DNA from: UBA1546 sp049302185
GTDB lineage: Bacteria > Nitrospirota > Thermodesulfovibrionia > Thermodesulfovibrionales > UBA1546
DNA length: 43,120 nucleotides
Direction of reading: 5' to 3'
NCBI GenBank assembly: GCA_049302185.1
Contig: JBAQLV010000025.1
Span: 1-43,120 of the forward strand
Shown here: positions 31,504 to 39,828 of the stretch, one piece after another
Layout: the number at the start of each line of letters is the position of its first letter
How positions within the stretch are numbered: position 1 is the stretch's first letter
Program-made: the position numbers and the translations under genes
Notes under the pieces: model-generated
Told to the model about the DNA's origin: nothing
Seen by the model: the letters and a program-made list of their open reading frames with translations, nothing else
Database searches by the model: none

Positions 31504-31722
31504 TCACTTAAATCTATACGTTATCCTGCCTCTTGTGAGGTCATAAGGCGAGAGTTCCACTGTAACCTTATCGCCCGGCAGTATCTTTATAAAATGCATC
31601 CTCATCTTGCCGGAAATATGAGCGAGAATTATCTGCCCGTTCTCAAGTTTTACCCTAAACATCGCATTTGGCAGCGTTTCAACAATCTTTCCCTCTACCT
31701 CTATATTTTCCTCTTTAGGCAT
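31504..31722 (-). CDS. infA: Translation initiation factor IF-1
   Basis: IF-1 binds the A site during initiation. The 72-aa OB-fold protein reads PKEENIEVEGKIVETLPN, GKMRMHFIKILPGDKVTVE and ends RGRITYRFK, all family-typical. It lies 24 bp after map. Confidence 0.98.
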   Translation of the reverse strand: MPKEENIEVEGKIVETLPNAMFRVKLENGQIILAHISGKMRMHFIKILPGDKVTVELSPYDLTRGRITYRFK

Positions 31723-31746
31723 TAGCTGAAAAGTATAACATCTATA

Positions 31747-32493
31747 TTATATTTTCGTCAAGATTCTTGCGTCTCCGTCAGTAATGGCAATCGTATGCTC
31801 AAAGTGAGCGGAGAGTCCGCCGTCAAGGGTAACCGCCGTCCATCCATCGTCAAGTATGTTGACCTCATACCCGCCTGTATTAACCATAGGCTCAATTGCG
31901 AGGGTCATGCCTTCCTTTAGTCTCGGTCCCTGCCCTGAGATGCCAAAATTCGGCACCTGAGGCTCTTCATGAAGCGACATCCCAATCCCATGACCGACGA
32001 ATGCCTTCACCACGGAAAAACCGTTTGCCTCAACATAATTCTGAATAGCAGATGATATATCCGAGACCCTGTTGCGGGGCGTCGCTTTATCTATCCCCTT
32101 ATAAAGGGCTTCCTCTGTTACCTTCAAAAGTTTTTTTGCAAGAGGGCTTAACTCGCCGACAGGGATGGTAACGGCCCCGTCTCCATAAAAACCATCCCGA
32201 TAGACTCCAAGGTCTATGCTTAACACATCCCCTTCGTTAAGCCTCACACGAGAGGGTATCCCGTGAATAATCTGATTATTCACAGAGGTGCATATACTGG
32301 CAGGGTATCCCCTGTATCCTTTAAATGCGGGTATTCCGCCTTTTGAAGTTATTTTTTCTTCTGCAAACATTTCTATCTCTTTTGTTGTAATACCTGGCTT
32401 CACAAATGCCTTCAGATCTTCCAGTATCTCGGCAACTATTTTACAGGCTTTCGCCATCTTCTCAATCTCCCCCGGGGTCTTTATAATAATCAT
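31747..32493 (-). CDS. map: Methionine aminopeptidase, type I
   Basis: Map removes the initiator Met from new proteins. The 248-aa enzyme has the two metal Asp in LSIDLGVYRDGFYGDGAV, the metal His in FVGHGIGMSLHEEP, and the Glu residues in LAIEPMV and HFEHTIAI. The start is MIIIKTPGEIEKMAKA. It directly follows secY, with no adk between them and only a heptamer repeat spacer of 84 bp. Confidence 0.97.
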   Translation of the reverse strand: MIIIKTPGEIEKMAKACKIVAEILEDLKAFVKPGITTKEIEMFAEEKITSKGGIPAFKGYRGYPASICTSVNNQIIHGIPSRVRLNEGDVLSIDLGVYRDGFYGDGAVTIPVGELSPLAKKLLKVTEEALYKGIDKATPRNRVSDISSAIQNYVEANGFSVVKAFVGHGIGMSLHEEPQVPNFGISGQGPRLKEGMTLAIEPMVNTGGYEVNILDDGWTAVTLDGGLSAHFEHTIAITDGDARILTKI

Positions 32494-32505
32494 TTACATA
32501 ATCAA

Positions 32506-32574
32506 CAATCAGAAGTTGAAAGTGAAAAGTTTTAAAAACTCTTAACTCCTAACTTTTAACTCTTAACTGTTCTT
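32506..32574. repeat. AGTTGAA/AACTCTT heptamer block between secY and map
   Basis: Units AGTTGAA, AGTGAAA and AGTTTTA face four inverted units AACTCTT, AACTCCT, AACTTTT and AACTCTT. The site is where adk stands in most bacteria. Confidence 0.85.
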
Positions 32575-32577
32575 TCT

Positions 32578-33888
32578 CTATCCTCTCCTGCCCTTTATCC
32601 TGCCCTTTTTTAAAAACCCTTCGTATGAGCGGGTAACGAGATGCGACTCAATCTGAGACACTGTGTCAAGGGCAACTCCGACAACAATCAGGAGCGATGT
32701 CCCGCCAAAATAAAAAGGTACATTGAATCTCTTTATAAGAATCTCCGGAATAATACATACAACTGCGAGATATACTGCGCCGACAAATGTTAATCTCGAC
32801 ATAACCCTGTAAATGTATTCCGATGTCTTCTGTCCCGGTCTTATGCCCGGAATATATCCCCCATATTTTTTCAGATTGTCTGCTATATCTACGGGGTTAA
32901 ACACAATTGCAGTGTAAAAATAAGCAAAAAAGAATATCATGCTAACGTAGAGCATTGTATAAAAAACAGTGCCAGGAGAAAGCTGCTTTGCAACGCTCTG
33001 AACCCACGGGATTGCTATAAAACCTGCGATAGTCGCAGGGAACATTATTATGGAAGATGCGAATATAGGCGGAATAACGCCTGCTGTGTTTACCTTCAAA
33101 GGAAGGTGGGTGCTCTGACCGCCGTATATCTTGCGGCCGACAAGCCGCTTTGCGTATTGAACAGGTATCTTTCTCTGCCCTCTCTCAATAAATATAATCA
33201 CCCCAACTACCGCAACCACCATAGCTATCATGAATATTACAAAAAAGATGGACAGTTCACCTGCTTTTAACAGTTGATAGGTGCTGATTATCGCGTTCGG
33301 GAGCTGCGCGACTATGCCTGCGAAAATTATAAGAGATATGCCGTTTCCTATCCCTCTTTCTGTAATCTGTTCTCCAAGCCACATTATGAATGCTGTGCCC
33401 GATGTAAGGGTTATCATTGTAAGCAGTCTGAATGACCAGCCGGGACTCTGTATAAAAGCTCCTCCTGCCATGCTCTCAAGACCGATGGATATTCCCAAAG
33501 ACTGTATTGCCGCAATAACTACTGTTGCGTATCTCGTATATCTTGTAATCTTCTTTCTGCCGGCTTCTCCTTCTTTTGCAAGCTTACCAATTGCAGGTAT
33601 TACAACTGTCAAAAGCTGGAAAATAATTGAGGCGCTTATATAAGGCATAATCCCAAGGGCAAATATGGCAACCCTTGACAGCGCTCCACCTGAAAACATA
33701 TCAAAGAACCCCATAAGAGCTCCTGCGCCGCTTCCAGCAAGGAATTTACTTAACTCCTCGCCGTTTATGCCCGGGGTCGGGATATGACCTCCTATCCTGT
33801 ATACAATAAGGAGTGAGAGCGTAAAGATTACCCTGTTTTTTAACTCAGGTATTCTAAATATATTCTGAAAGTTTGAAAGGACTCTCAT
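32578..33888 (-). CDS. secY: Preprotein translocase subunit SecY
   Basis: SecY is the ten-helix protein-conducting channel of the inner membrane. The 436-aa product starts LSNFQNIFRIPELKNRVIFTLSLL and has GGHIPTPGINGEEL, GGALSRVAIFALGIMPYISASII, the cytoplasmic loop GQRKIPVQYAKRLVG and the C-terminal tail SYEGFLKKGRIKGRRG. Normal length. It follows rplO after a repeat block. Confidence 0.98.
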   Translation of the reverse strand: MRVLSNFQNIFRIPELKNRVIFTLSLLIVYRIGGHIPTPGINGEELSKFLAGSGAGALMGFFDMFSGGALSRVAIFALGIMPYISASIIFQLLTVVIPAIGKLAKEGEAGRKKITRYTRYATVVIAAIQSLGISIGLESMAGGAFIQSPGWSFRLLTMITLTSGTAFIMWLGEQITERGIGNGISLIIFAGIVAQLPNAIISTYQLLKAGELSIFFVIFMIAMVVAVVGVIIFIERGQRKIPVQYAKRLVGRKIYGGQSTHLPLKVNTAGVIPPIFASSIIMFPATIAGFIAIPWVQSVAKQLSPGTVFYTMLYVSMIFFFAYFYTAIVFNPVDIADNLKKYGGYIPGIRPGQKTSEYIYRVMSRLTFVGAVYLAVVCIIPEILIKRFNVPFYFGGTSLLIVVGVALDTVSQIESHLVTRSYEGFLKKGRIKGRRG

Positions 33889-33889
33889 A

Positions 33890-33956
33890 GTTTAAAGTTG
33901 AAAGTTGAAAGTTTAAAAAAAGGAATTCCATAATTTTGACTTTTGCATTTTGATTT
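33890..33956. repeat. AGTTGAA/TTTTGAC heptamer block between rplO and secY
   Basis: Four units AGTTTAA/AGTTGAA, an A-run, then GGAATTCC and AATTTTGAC, TTTTGCA, TTTTGAT units. The left half lies against the secY start. Confidence 0.8.
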
Positions 33957-34397
33957 TTAGATTGTTTCTGCTTTGCCGCCTGCAGCGGCAATCTTGGCTG
34001 CAGCTGCAGCGCTGAATATTTTCGCCTTTATTGTAACGGGTCTTTTTATCTCGCCATTGCTGAGGACCTTAACGCCATCCCTGACCTTCTTTATTATCCC
34101 TCTGTCAAGCAGGACCTCAGGCGTAATAACGTCAACGCCTTCAATCCTTGCAAGGTCTTTCAGGTTTATTACTGCATATTCCTTGGCAAAATAATTTTTA
34201 AACCCTCTTTTGGGGATTCTCCTCTGCAACGGCATCTGCCCGCCTTCAAAACCTGCTCCTTTTCCGCTGCCGGAGCGTGCCTTCTGCCCTTTATGCCCCT
34301 TGCAGGACGTCTTGCCATGACCTGAACCTATTCCACGGCCCACCCTCTTATTTCTTTTTCTGCAGCCGTCTGCGGGCTTTAAATCCTCTATCCTCAT
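33957..34397 (-). CDS. rplO: 50S ribosomal protein L15
   Basis: The 146-aa protein starts MRIEDLKPADGCRKRNKRVGRG and has the glycine-rich SGHGKTSCKGHKGQKARSG and the FEGGQMPLQRRIPKRGF segment. The Ala-rich end is short. Its start overlaps the rpsE stop by 4 bp, so no rpmD (L30) lies between them. Confidence 0.98.
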   Translation of the reverse strand: MRIEDLKPADGCRKRNKRVGRGIGSGHGKTSCKGHKGQKARSGSGKGAGFEGGQMPLQRRIPKRGFKNYFAKEYAVINLKDLARIEGVDVITPEVLLDRGIIKKVRDGVKVLSNGEIKRPVTIKAKIFSAAAAAKIAAAGGKAETI

Positions 34398-34930
34398 TTA
34401 ACTCCTCCGCTATTTGTTTCCTGCGCTTCTTCCTCTGTCCTTCCCCTCAATCTGCGAACCGTATCAGGGTCTTTAAGCTTTAACAGCCCGTCAATAGTAG
34501 CCTCTGCGGTATTGTAAGGATTATGGCTGCCGATTGCTTTGGCAACGATATCCTGTATGCCGGCAACATCCAGCACTGCCCTTACAGCGCCGCCTGCGAT
34601 AAGTCCTGTGCCTTTGACTGCAGGATTCATAACAATATATCCGGAACCGAATCTGCCTGTTATCCTGTGGGGGATTGTTCCATCTTTCATGGGGAATTTA
34701 ACAAGAGATTTCTTTGCCTGCTCAACAGCCTTTCTTATTGCCTCAGGAACTTCTTTTGCCTTGCCTTTACCTATACCCACTATGCCAGCTCCGTTTCCAA
34801 CAGCAACCAGCGCAGCAAAAGAAAATCTTCTTCCGCCCTTCACAACCTTTGCAACTCTGTTTATAAATACAACCTTATCTTTTAGAGTCAGTCCATCCGG
34901 ATCAATTCTTTTCACCATACCCCCTATCAA
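34394..34930 (-). CDS. rpsE: 30S ribosomal protein S5
   Basis: S5 helps decoding accuracy. The 178-aa protein has LKDKVVFINRVAKVVKGGRRF (S5 RNA-binding domain), VGIGKGKAKEVPEAIRKAVEQAKK and RAVLDVAGIQDIVAKAIGS. The end is Glu-rich. The usual partner rpmD is missing downstream. Confidence 0.98.
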   Translation of the reverse strand: MIGGMVKRIDPDGLTLKDKVVFINRVAKVVKGGRRFSFAALVAVGNGAGIVGIGKGKAKEVPEAIRKAVEQAKKSLVKFPMKDGTIPHRITGRFGSGYIVMNPAVKGTGLIAGGAVRAVLDVAGIQDIVAKAIGSHNPYNTAEATIDGLLKLKDPDTVRRLRGRTEEEAQETNSGGVK

Positions 34931-35010
34931 ATAAATTCAAAGTTCAAAATTAAGGAATTCTCTACGAGTCGTAGCCCACAATTTTGCATTTTGATTTTTG
35001 CATTTTGCAT
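34931..35010. repeat. TTCAAAG/TTTTGCA repeat block between rplR and rpsE
   Basis: Short TTCAAAG/TTCAAAA units stand left of a central GGAATTCTCTACGAGTCGTA segment, which contains a small ACGA-GTCGT palindrome. Units TTTTGCA and TTTTGAT follow. The centre resembles that of the rpsJ-tuf spacer. Confidence 0.75.
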
Positions 35011-35379
35011 TTAAAATTCAAGTCCGTTTTCTCTGGCAGCATCAGCTAATGCCTTAACCCTGCCATGATAAAGATAGCCGCCCCTGTCAAAAACAACCCT
35101 CTTTATCCCCTTTTTTAATGCCTTCTTTGCTATAAGCTCACCAACTTGCTTTGCTGCCCCGATGTTTCCTTTCCCGGACTTATTATCTTTACCTTTCAGC
35201 TCTTTATCAAGGCTTGATGCGGCAGCAATAGTGCTGCCCTTAAAATCATCTATAATCTGGGCATACATGTGTGACAGGCTCCTGTAAACTGACAGCCTCG
35301 GCCTCTCAGTTGTGCCCACAACTTTTTTCCTTATTCTTTCGTGCCTTCTTGTTCTTGCGTCCTTTATTTCTGCTGCCAA
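35011..35379 (-). CDS. rplR: 50S ribosomal protein L18
   Basis: L18 binds 5S rRNA. The 122-aa protein has RRHERIRKKVVGTTERPRLSVYRS, YAQIIDDFKGSTIAAASSLD and the C-terminal VVFDRGGYLYHGRVKALADAARENGLEF. Normal length and order, after rplF. Confidence 0.98.
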   Translation of the reverse strand: MAAEIKDARTRRHERIRKKVVGTTERPRLSVYRSLSHMYAQIIDDFKGSTIAAASSLDKELKGKDNKSGKGNIGAAKQVGELIAKKALKKGIKRVVFDRGGYLYHGRVKALADAARENGLEF

Positions 35380-35396
35380 TTTAAAACCTCCATAAT

Positions 35397-35449
35397 CAGG
35401 TTCTAGGTTTTAGGTTTTAGGTATTAGGCTAAAACCTGAGACCTGACAC
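35397..35449. repeat. GGTTTTA/AAACCTG heptamer block between rplF and rplR
   Basis: Four 7-bp units GGTTCTA, GGTTTTA, GGTTTTA and GGTATTA face inverted AAACCTG, AGACCTG and ACACCTA. The halves pair across a 3-nt loop, so a tight hairpin is expected. Confidence 0.85.
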
Positions 35450-35992
35450 CTATTTCTTCCCTGCCTTGCCTACCTTAAGCTTCAATCTCTGACCGGCATA
35501 TCTCACTCCCTTGCCTTTATAGATATCAGGAGGCCTCAGCGCCCTTAAATCTGCCGCGATCTGTCCCATCTGCTGTTTGTCAATGCCTGTTAATGTAATC
35601 TGCGTCTGCTTCTGGTCTAAGGCAGCTTTAATGCCGGGCGGAAGAATAAATTCTACCGGATGAGAATATCCCAGAGCAAGCAGTAGTTTATTGCCCTGAA
35701 CCTGAGCCCTGTAACCTGTACCCGTAATTTCAAGCACTCTCTGGTAACCTGATGAAACTCCTGATATCATATTTGATATAAGACTCCTTGTAAGTCCATG
35801 CAATGCCCGAATATCCTTAGTTTCTCCTGTCCTTTCAACCACTACCTTCCCTTCATCTACTATAACCCGCACTCCGGCCGGGAACCCTGATGAAAGCTCG
35901 CCTTTCGGTCCTTTGACATTAACAGTTGTATCTTCAATTTTTACATCTACACCTTTTGGTATATCTATCGGTTTTTTCCCTATCCGCGACAT
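35450..35992 (-). CDS. rplF: 50S ribosomal protein L6
   Basis: L6 lies near the factor-binding site. The 180-aa protein starts MSRIGKKPIDIPKGVDVKIED and has LEITGTGYRAQVQGNKLLLALGYSHPV and the L6 signature YKGKGVRYAGQRLKLKVGKAGKK. Normal length. Confidence 0.98.
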   Translation of the reverse strand: MSRIGKKPIDIPKGVDVKIEDTTVNVKGPKGELSSGFPAGVRVIVDEGKVVVERTGETKDIRALHGLTRSLISNMISGVSSGYQRVLEITGTGYRAQVQGNKLLLALGYSHPVEFILPPGIKAALDQKQTQITLTGIDKQQMGQIAADLRALRPPDIYKGKGVRYAGQRLKLKVGKAGKK

Positions 35993-36013
35993 CTAATTGC
36001 TTTCTCCTTTTGA

Positions 36014-36070
36014 AAAAGTGTCAGTGTCAGTTTTTAGTGTCAGCAACAGACACTGTCCACTGTTCACTTA
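36014..36070. repeat. GTGTCAG repeat block between rpsH and rplF
   Basis: GTGTCA units and TTTAGTGTCAG face CAGACACTGTC and CACTGTT units. It belongs to the same sequence family as the blocks by accB and efp. Confidence 0.8.
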
Positions 36071-36463
36071 CTACCACACATAACAAAGAATCTCACCGCC
36101 AACACCTTCACGGCGGCAGGTACTGTCACTAGCGACTCCCTTGTGCGTTGTCAGTACAGCCATGCCTACGCCTCCCATTACCCTCGGGATCTTTTTGCTG
36201 TTGACATAAACCCTGCGTCCAGGTTTACTTATTCTTTTCAACCCGGATACAACATTATTCCCGTCAACATATTTAAGCGTAATCCTTAAAACGCCCTGCT
36301 TATCATCTTTTAAGATTTTATATGCCTTTATGAAACCCTCTTCCTTCAGGATTTTCACTATTTCAAGCTTAAGCTTAGAGGCAGGAATATCAACTTTTTC
36401 TGCACGAATAGTAATCGCATTTCTAACGCGTGTAAGCATATCTGCTATTGGATCAGTCATCAT
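36071..36463 (-). CDS. rpsH: 30S ribosomal protein S8
   Basis: S8 is a primary 16S-binding protein and the spc-operon repressor in E. coli. The 130-aa protein starts MTDPIADMLTRVRNAITIRAE and ends in GVGGEILCYVW, with the conserved STCRREGVGGE motif. The second Met (36460) is equally likely as start. Confidence 0.98.
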   Translation of the reverse strand: MMTDPIADMLTRVRNAITIRAEKVDIPASKLKLEIVKILKEEGFIKAYKILKDDKQGVLRITLKYVDGNNVVSGLKRISKPGRRVYVNSKKIPRVMGGVGMAVLTTHKGVASDSTCRREGVGGEILCYVW

Positions 36464-36474
36464 TTGTCACCTCT

Positions 36475-36663
36475 TCACCAGCTTGATTTTGTTACGCCAG
36501 GCAACTGCCCTTTGAGGGCAAGGCTCCTGAAACATATCCTGCATATTCCAAAATCTCTCAGAAACGCCCTCGGCCTTCCACAGATTCTGCACCTGTTGTA
36601 CGCCCTTACCTTAAACTTAGGCGCCTTCTTCACCTTTTCTATCATACAAGTCTTAGCCATCAA
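36475..36663 (-). CDS. rpsN: 30S ribosomal protein S14 type Z
   Basis: The 62-aa zinc form has CRICGRPRAFLRDFGICRICF with two CxxC pairs. The N terminus MAKTCMIEKVKKAPKFKVRAYNR is typical. It lies directly after rplE. Confidence 0.98.
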   Translation of the reverse strand: MMAKTCMIEKVKKAPKFKVRAYNRCRICGRPRAFLRDFGICRICFRSLALKGQLPGVTKSSW

Positions 36664-37263
36664 TTACTCCTTTTTCTCGCCTTCGCTTTTTACCTTTTCT
36701 TTCCTGAACGGCATTCCCATGTGAGTCAGCAATGCCTTGCTTTCCTTATCCGTTTTAGCAGTTGTACATATTGTGATGTCAAGCCCATGAACAGATTCAA
36801 CCTTGTCATATTCTATCTCAGGAAAGATAAACTGTTCCTTTATTCCGACTGAATAGTTGCCCTTTCCGTCAAAAGACTTTGCCGAGACACCTTTGAAGTC
36901 CCTAACCCTCGGCAGTGCAAGGTTTATAAATCTGTCCAGAAATTCGTACATAATATTGCCCCTTAATGTAACTTTACATCCTATAGGCATTCCTTGCCTG
37001 AGCTTAAAAGTCGCAATTGACTTCTTGGCCTTGGTAATAACTGCTTTCTGTCCTGTAATGATGCCGAGTTCTTTCTGAGCTGCCTCAAGCAATTTAATGT
37101 TCTGAATCGCCTCGCCAAGTCCTACATTAAGAACCACCTTCTCAACTTTTGGAACCTGCATAACATTCTTGTACGCAAACTCCTTCTTAAGAGCAGGAAG
37201 TATCTCTTTTGAATATTTCGTCTTTAACCTTGAAATCTTTATTGGTCTATCGCTTCTTTGCAT
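36664..37263 (-). CDS. rplE: 50S ribosomal protein L5
   Basis: L5 holds 5S rRNA and contacts the P-site tRNA. The 199-aa product has RLKTKYSKEILPALKKEF, KVEKVVLNVGLGEA, FKLRQGMPIGCKVTLRG and EYDKVESVHGLDITICTTAK. The first 24 bases overlap rplX, so the start at 37263 adds about ten residues to the common form. The Lys/Glu C-terminal tail is an extension. Confidence 0.96.
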   Translation of the reverse strand: MQRSDRPIKISRLKTKYSKEILPALKKEFAYKNVMQVPKVEKVVLNVGLGEAIQNIKLLEAAQKELGIITGQKAVITKAKKSIATFKLRQGMPIGCKVTLRGNIMYEFLDRFINLALPRVRDFKGVSAKSFDGKGNYSVGIKEQFIFPEIEYDKVESVHGLDITICTTAKTDKESKALLTHMGMPFRKEKVKSEGEKKE

Positions 37264-37559
37264 TTTTTACACACCCGTGACTTTTTTCCGTCTTCAAAAG
37301 TCATATTTGAAATCCTTGCAGGCTTGCTGCACCTGGGACATATGAGCATAACATTTGATCTGTGAAGAGGAGACTCCTTCTCAATAATCCCGCCCTGCGT
37401 ATACTTCTTATTTGGCTTCATATGTTTTTTTATAATATTTACCCTCTCTATTAGCAGTTTATCTTTTGAAAGCATGACTGAGAGCACGCGCCCCTTCTTG
37501 CCTTTTTCCTTGCCGGTTACAACTAAAACCATATCGTTTTTCTTAATATTGAATCCCAT
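37239..37559 (-). CDS. rplX: 50S ribosomal protein L24 with zinc-finger-like C terminus
   Basis: L24 is an early assembly protein with a KOW motif (KNDMVLVVTGKEKGKKGRVL). The 106-aa product has HMKPNKKYTQGGIIEKESPLHRSNVMLICPRCSKPARI and a second pair in VCKKCKEAID, so four cysteines may bind zinc. It overlaps rplE by 25 bp, an unusually long overlap for this operon. Confidence 0.97.
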   Translation of the reverse strand: MGFNIKKNDMVLVVTGKEKGKKGRVLSVMLSKDKLLIERVNIIKKHMKPNKKYTQGGIIEKESPLHRSNVMLICPRCSKPARISNMTFEDGKKSRVCKKCKEAIDQ

Positions 37560-37562
37560 TAT

Positions 37563-37931
37563 TTACAGCACCTCCGGCGCCAGCGATATTATCTTCATAA
37601 ATGCTTTCCATCTAAGTTCTCTCGCAACAGGCCCGAATATCCTTGTGCCTACGGGCTCTCCCTGTGGATTAATCAGCACTGCCGCGTTCTGGTCAAACCT
37701 TATGTAGGAACCGTCAGCTCTCCTCTGCTCCTTTTTTGTCCTTACCACAACAGCCTTTGCTATTGCACCTTTCTTGACATTGGATTCAGGGATAGCCTCT
37801 TGAACACTGACGACTATTATGTCTCCAAGCCGCGCATATCTCCTGCGCATGCCGCCAAGCACTTTTATGCACCGGACTCTTTTGGCGCCCGAATTGTCCG
37901 CTACTTCCAGTATGCTCCTGTCCTGAATCAT
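37563..37931 (-). CDS. rplN: 50S ribosomal protein L14
   Basis: The 122-aa protein has the L14 signature: MIQDRSILEVADNSGAKRVRCIKVLGG, then GAIAKAVVVRTKKEQRRADGSYIRFDQNAAVLIN and GTRIFGPVARELR. Length and order (after rpsQ) are standard. Confidence 0.98.
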   Translation of the reverse strand: MIQDRSILEVADNSGAKRVRCIKVLGGMRRRYARLGDIIVVSVQEAIPESNVKKGAIAKAVVVRTKKEQRRADGSYIRFDQNAAVLINPQGEPVGTRIFGPVARELRWKAFMKIISLAPEVL

Positions 37932-37944
37932 TCCCTATTGCTCC

Positions 37945-38187
37945 TTATGCCTTTTCAAGTATGCTTAAAACGGTCCACCTTTTATCTTTGCTGCGCGGCC
38001 GTGTCCCTGTTACAGAAACTGTATCCCCCACCTTGCACTTGTTTTCTTCGTCATGGGCTTTAAACCTGGTTATCTTCTTAACCACCTTTTTATATTCAGG
38101 GTGCTGAACATGCCTTGTAACAGCAACCACAACGGTTTTGTCCATCTTATCGCTAACAACCTTGCCCTTATAAATTTTTTCTGCCAT
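37945..38187 (-). CDS. rpsQ: 30S ribosomal protein S17
   Basis: S17 is an OB-fold 16S-binding protein. The 80-aa product has YKGKVVSDKMDKTVVVAVTRHV and the KKVVKKITRFKAHDEENKCKVGDTV segment. It follows rpmC across a 13-bp gap. Confidence 0.98.
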   Translation of the reverse strand: MAEKIYKGKVVSDKMDKTVVVAVTRHVQHPEYKKVVKKITRFKAHDEENKCKVGDTVSVTGTRPRSKDKRWTVLSILEKA

Positions 38188-38191
38188 TCCG

Positions 38192-38222
38192 CCCTCTTTT
38201 TTAACTTTTAACTTTTGACTTC
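38192..38222. repeat. TTAACTT heptamer block at the end of rpmC
   Basis: Tandem 7-bp units (TTAACTT, TTAACTT, TTGACTT) span the rpmC stop codon and encode its last residues (SKVKS). It is a smaller version of the operon's spacer repeats. Confidence 0.65.
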
Positions 38223-38398
38223 TCGCTTGTTATTGTCAGTATCTTAGCTATATCTTTTCTAAGTGCATTTATACGCTTAGGATTTTCCACCTCACCCGTA
38301 GCAAGCCTGAACTTTAGGTTAAAAAGCTCTTTCCTGGTGTCCTGCTCTTTCTGCTTCAGCTCTTCTGCTGTTAACGCCCTTAATTCTGAGGGTTTCAT
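38201..38398 (-). CDS. rpmC: 50S ribosomal protein L29
   Basis: The 65-aa protein starts MKPSELRALTAEELKQKEQD and has LFNLKFRLATGEVENPKRI, the L29 fold at the tunnel exit. The C-terminal SKVKS is encoded by a heptamer repeat. Its start overlaps the rplP stop by 4 bp. Confidence 0.97.
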   Translation of the reverse strand: MKPSELRALTAEELKQKEQDTRKELFNLKFRLATGEVENPKRINALRKDIAKILTITSEKSKVKS

Positions 38399-38814
38399 GC
38401 TACTGTCTCCCCCCTCTTTACGAACCTCGTAGCAATCGGAAGCTTATAAGATGCAAGACTAAGCGCTTCCTTCGCTATCTCCTCTGTAACCCCGGCAACT
38501 TCATACAGAACTCTGCCCGGCTTAACAACAGCAACCCAGTATTCCAAATTACCCTTACCCTTACCCATTCTTGTTTCTGCAGGTTTTTTAGTTATAGGTT
38601 TATCAGGGAATACCCTTATCCATAGCTTACAGCCCCTCTTGGCATGTCTTGTTATTGCTATCCTTGCTGCCTCAATCTGCCTGCTTGACACCCAGCCCGG
38701 CTCCATGGCCTTAAGCCCGAATTCTCCGAAAGAAATTTTGGAGCCTGTATATGCCTTGCCACGCATATTGCCCTTCTGCATCTTCCTGAACTTGACTTTC
38801 TTCGGCATCAGCAT
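38395..38814 (-). CDS. rplP: 50S ribosomal protein L16
   Basis: L16 helps position the A-site tRNA. The 139-aa protein starts MLMPKKVKFRKMQKGNMRGKA and has SFGEFGLKAMEPGWVSSRQIEAARIAITRHAKRGCKLWIRVFPDKPITKKP, ending as expected. The MLM start is the usual one for the family. Confidence 0.98.
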   Translation of the reverse strand: MLMPKKVKFRKMQKGNMRGKAYTGSKISFGEFGLKAMEPGWVSSRQIEAARIAITRHAKRGCKLWIRVFPDKPITKKPAETRMGKGKGNLEYWVAVVKPGRVLYEVAGVTEEIAKEALSLASYKLPIATRFVKRGETVA

Positions 38815-38817
38815 GGC

Positions 38818-39465
38818 TTACTCCACCCCCTTGTGTGCCTCTGGAAGTATATCGCCATTATATATCCAAACCTTAACGCCTATTTTCCCGTATGTCGTCT
38901 TTGCCTCTGAGAATCCATAGTCTATGTCTGCCCTGAAGGTGTGAAGCGGAACCCTGCCTTCCCTGTACCACTCGCTTCTTGCGATTTCCGCACCGGCGAG
39001 CCGGCCGGCACATGCAACCTTAATTCCAAGAGCCCCGAATCTCCGCGCCGAAATAACTGACTTCTTCATCGCCCTCCTGAATGCAATCCTCTTTTCAAGC
39101 TGCAGCGCTATATTCTCGGCAACAAGCTGTGCGTCAACCTCAGGCTTTCTTACTTCCTTTATATCTATTGCAACCTGTTTTCCTGTCATCGCCTCAAGAT
39201 CCTTCCTTAGCTTCTCAACCTCAGCGCCTTTTTTCCCTATAATAATTCCGGGCCTGGCTGTATGAATAATTACCCTTGCCTTCTGTCCTGCCCTTTCAAT
39301 TTCAACGCGTGAAATGCCTGCGTGGAACAACTTGTCTTTGATTACCTTTCTTATGGAGATATCTTCATTTAACTGATCTGCATATCCCCGCTTAAGATAC
39401 CACCGCGAATCCCACGTCCTCGTTATGCCAAGCCTAATTCCTATCGGATGCGTCTTCTGGCCCAA
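38818..39465 (-). CDS. rpsC: 30S ribosomal protein S3
   Basis: S3 is part of the mRNA entry helicase. The 215-aa protein has GQKTHPIGIRLGITRTWDSRW, the KH domain ARPGIIIGKKGAEVEKLRKDL and the C-terminal LAGAEIARSEWYREGRVPLHTFRADIDYG. Standard length and order. Confidence 0.98.
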   Translation of the reverse strand: MGQKTHPIGIRLGITRTWDSRWYLKRGYADQLNEDISIRKVIKDKLFHAGISRVEIERAGQKARVIIHTARPGIIIGKKGAEVEKLRKDLEAMTGKQVAIDIKEVRKPEVDAQLVAENIALQLEKRIAFRRAMKKSVISARRFGALGIKVACAGRLAGAEIARSEWYREGRVPLHTFRADIDYGFSEAKTTYGKIGVKVWIYNGDILPEAHKGVE

Positions 39466-39478
39466 AATTTACCTCCGT

Positions 39479-39811
39479 TTAATTTTCCTCTGATAAAACT
39501 ACTGTTATATGGCTCATCCTTTTCCTGATAATATTCGCCCTTCCCATTGACCTTTGCTCAACTCTCTTCAATGAAGGGCCCTGATTTACAAATGCCTTAA
39601 CACTCATATCCTCAGGATTAACTGCCTTCTTCTGCTCTGCATTTGCCATGGCAGACTTTAATATCTTTTCCACTATATCTGCGCCTCTGTAAGGCATAAA
39701 CCGCAGGGCAATAAGCGCATCTCCTGCCTTTTTCCCCTTGATAAGATCAACAACCCTGCGAACTTTTCTCGGGGTTATCCTCGCAAACTTTAATATAGCC
39801 TTCGCTTCCAT
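39479..39811 (-). CDS. rplV: 50S ribosomal protein L22
   Basis: L22 lines the peptide tunnel. The 110-aa protein has ILKFARITPRKVRRVVDLIKGK, then the loop region GPSLKRVEQRSMGRANIIRKRMSHITVVLSE. Standard length. Confidence 0.98.
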   Translation of the reverse strand: MEAKAILKFARITPRKVRRVVDLIKGKKAGDALIALRFMPYRGADIVEKILKSAMANAEQKKAVNPEDMSVKAFVNQGPSLKRVEQRSMGRANIIRKRMSHITVVLSEEN

Positions 39812-39828
39812 ATTAACCTTTTTTCTCC

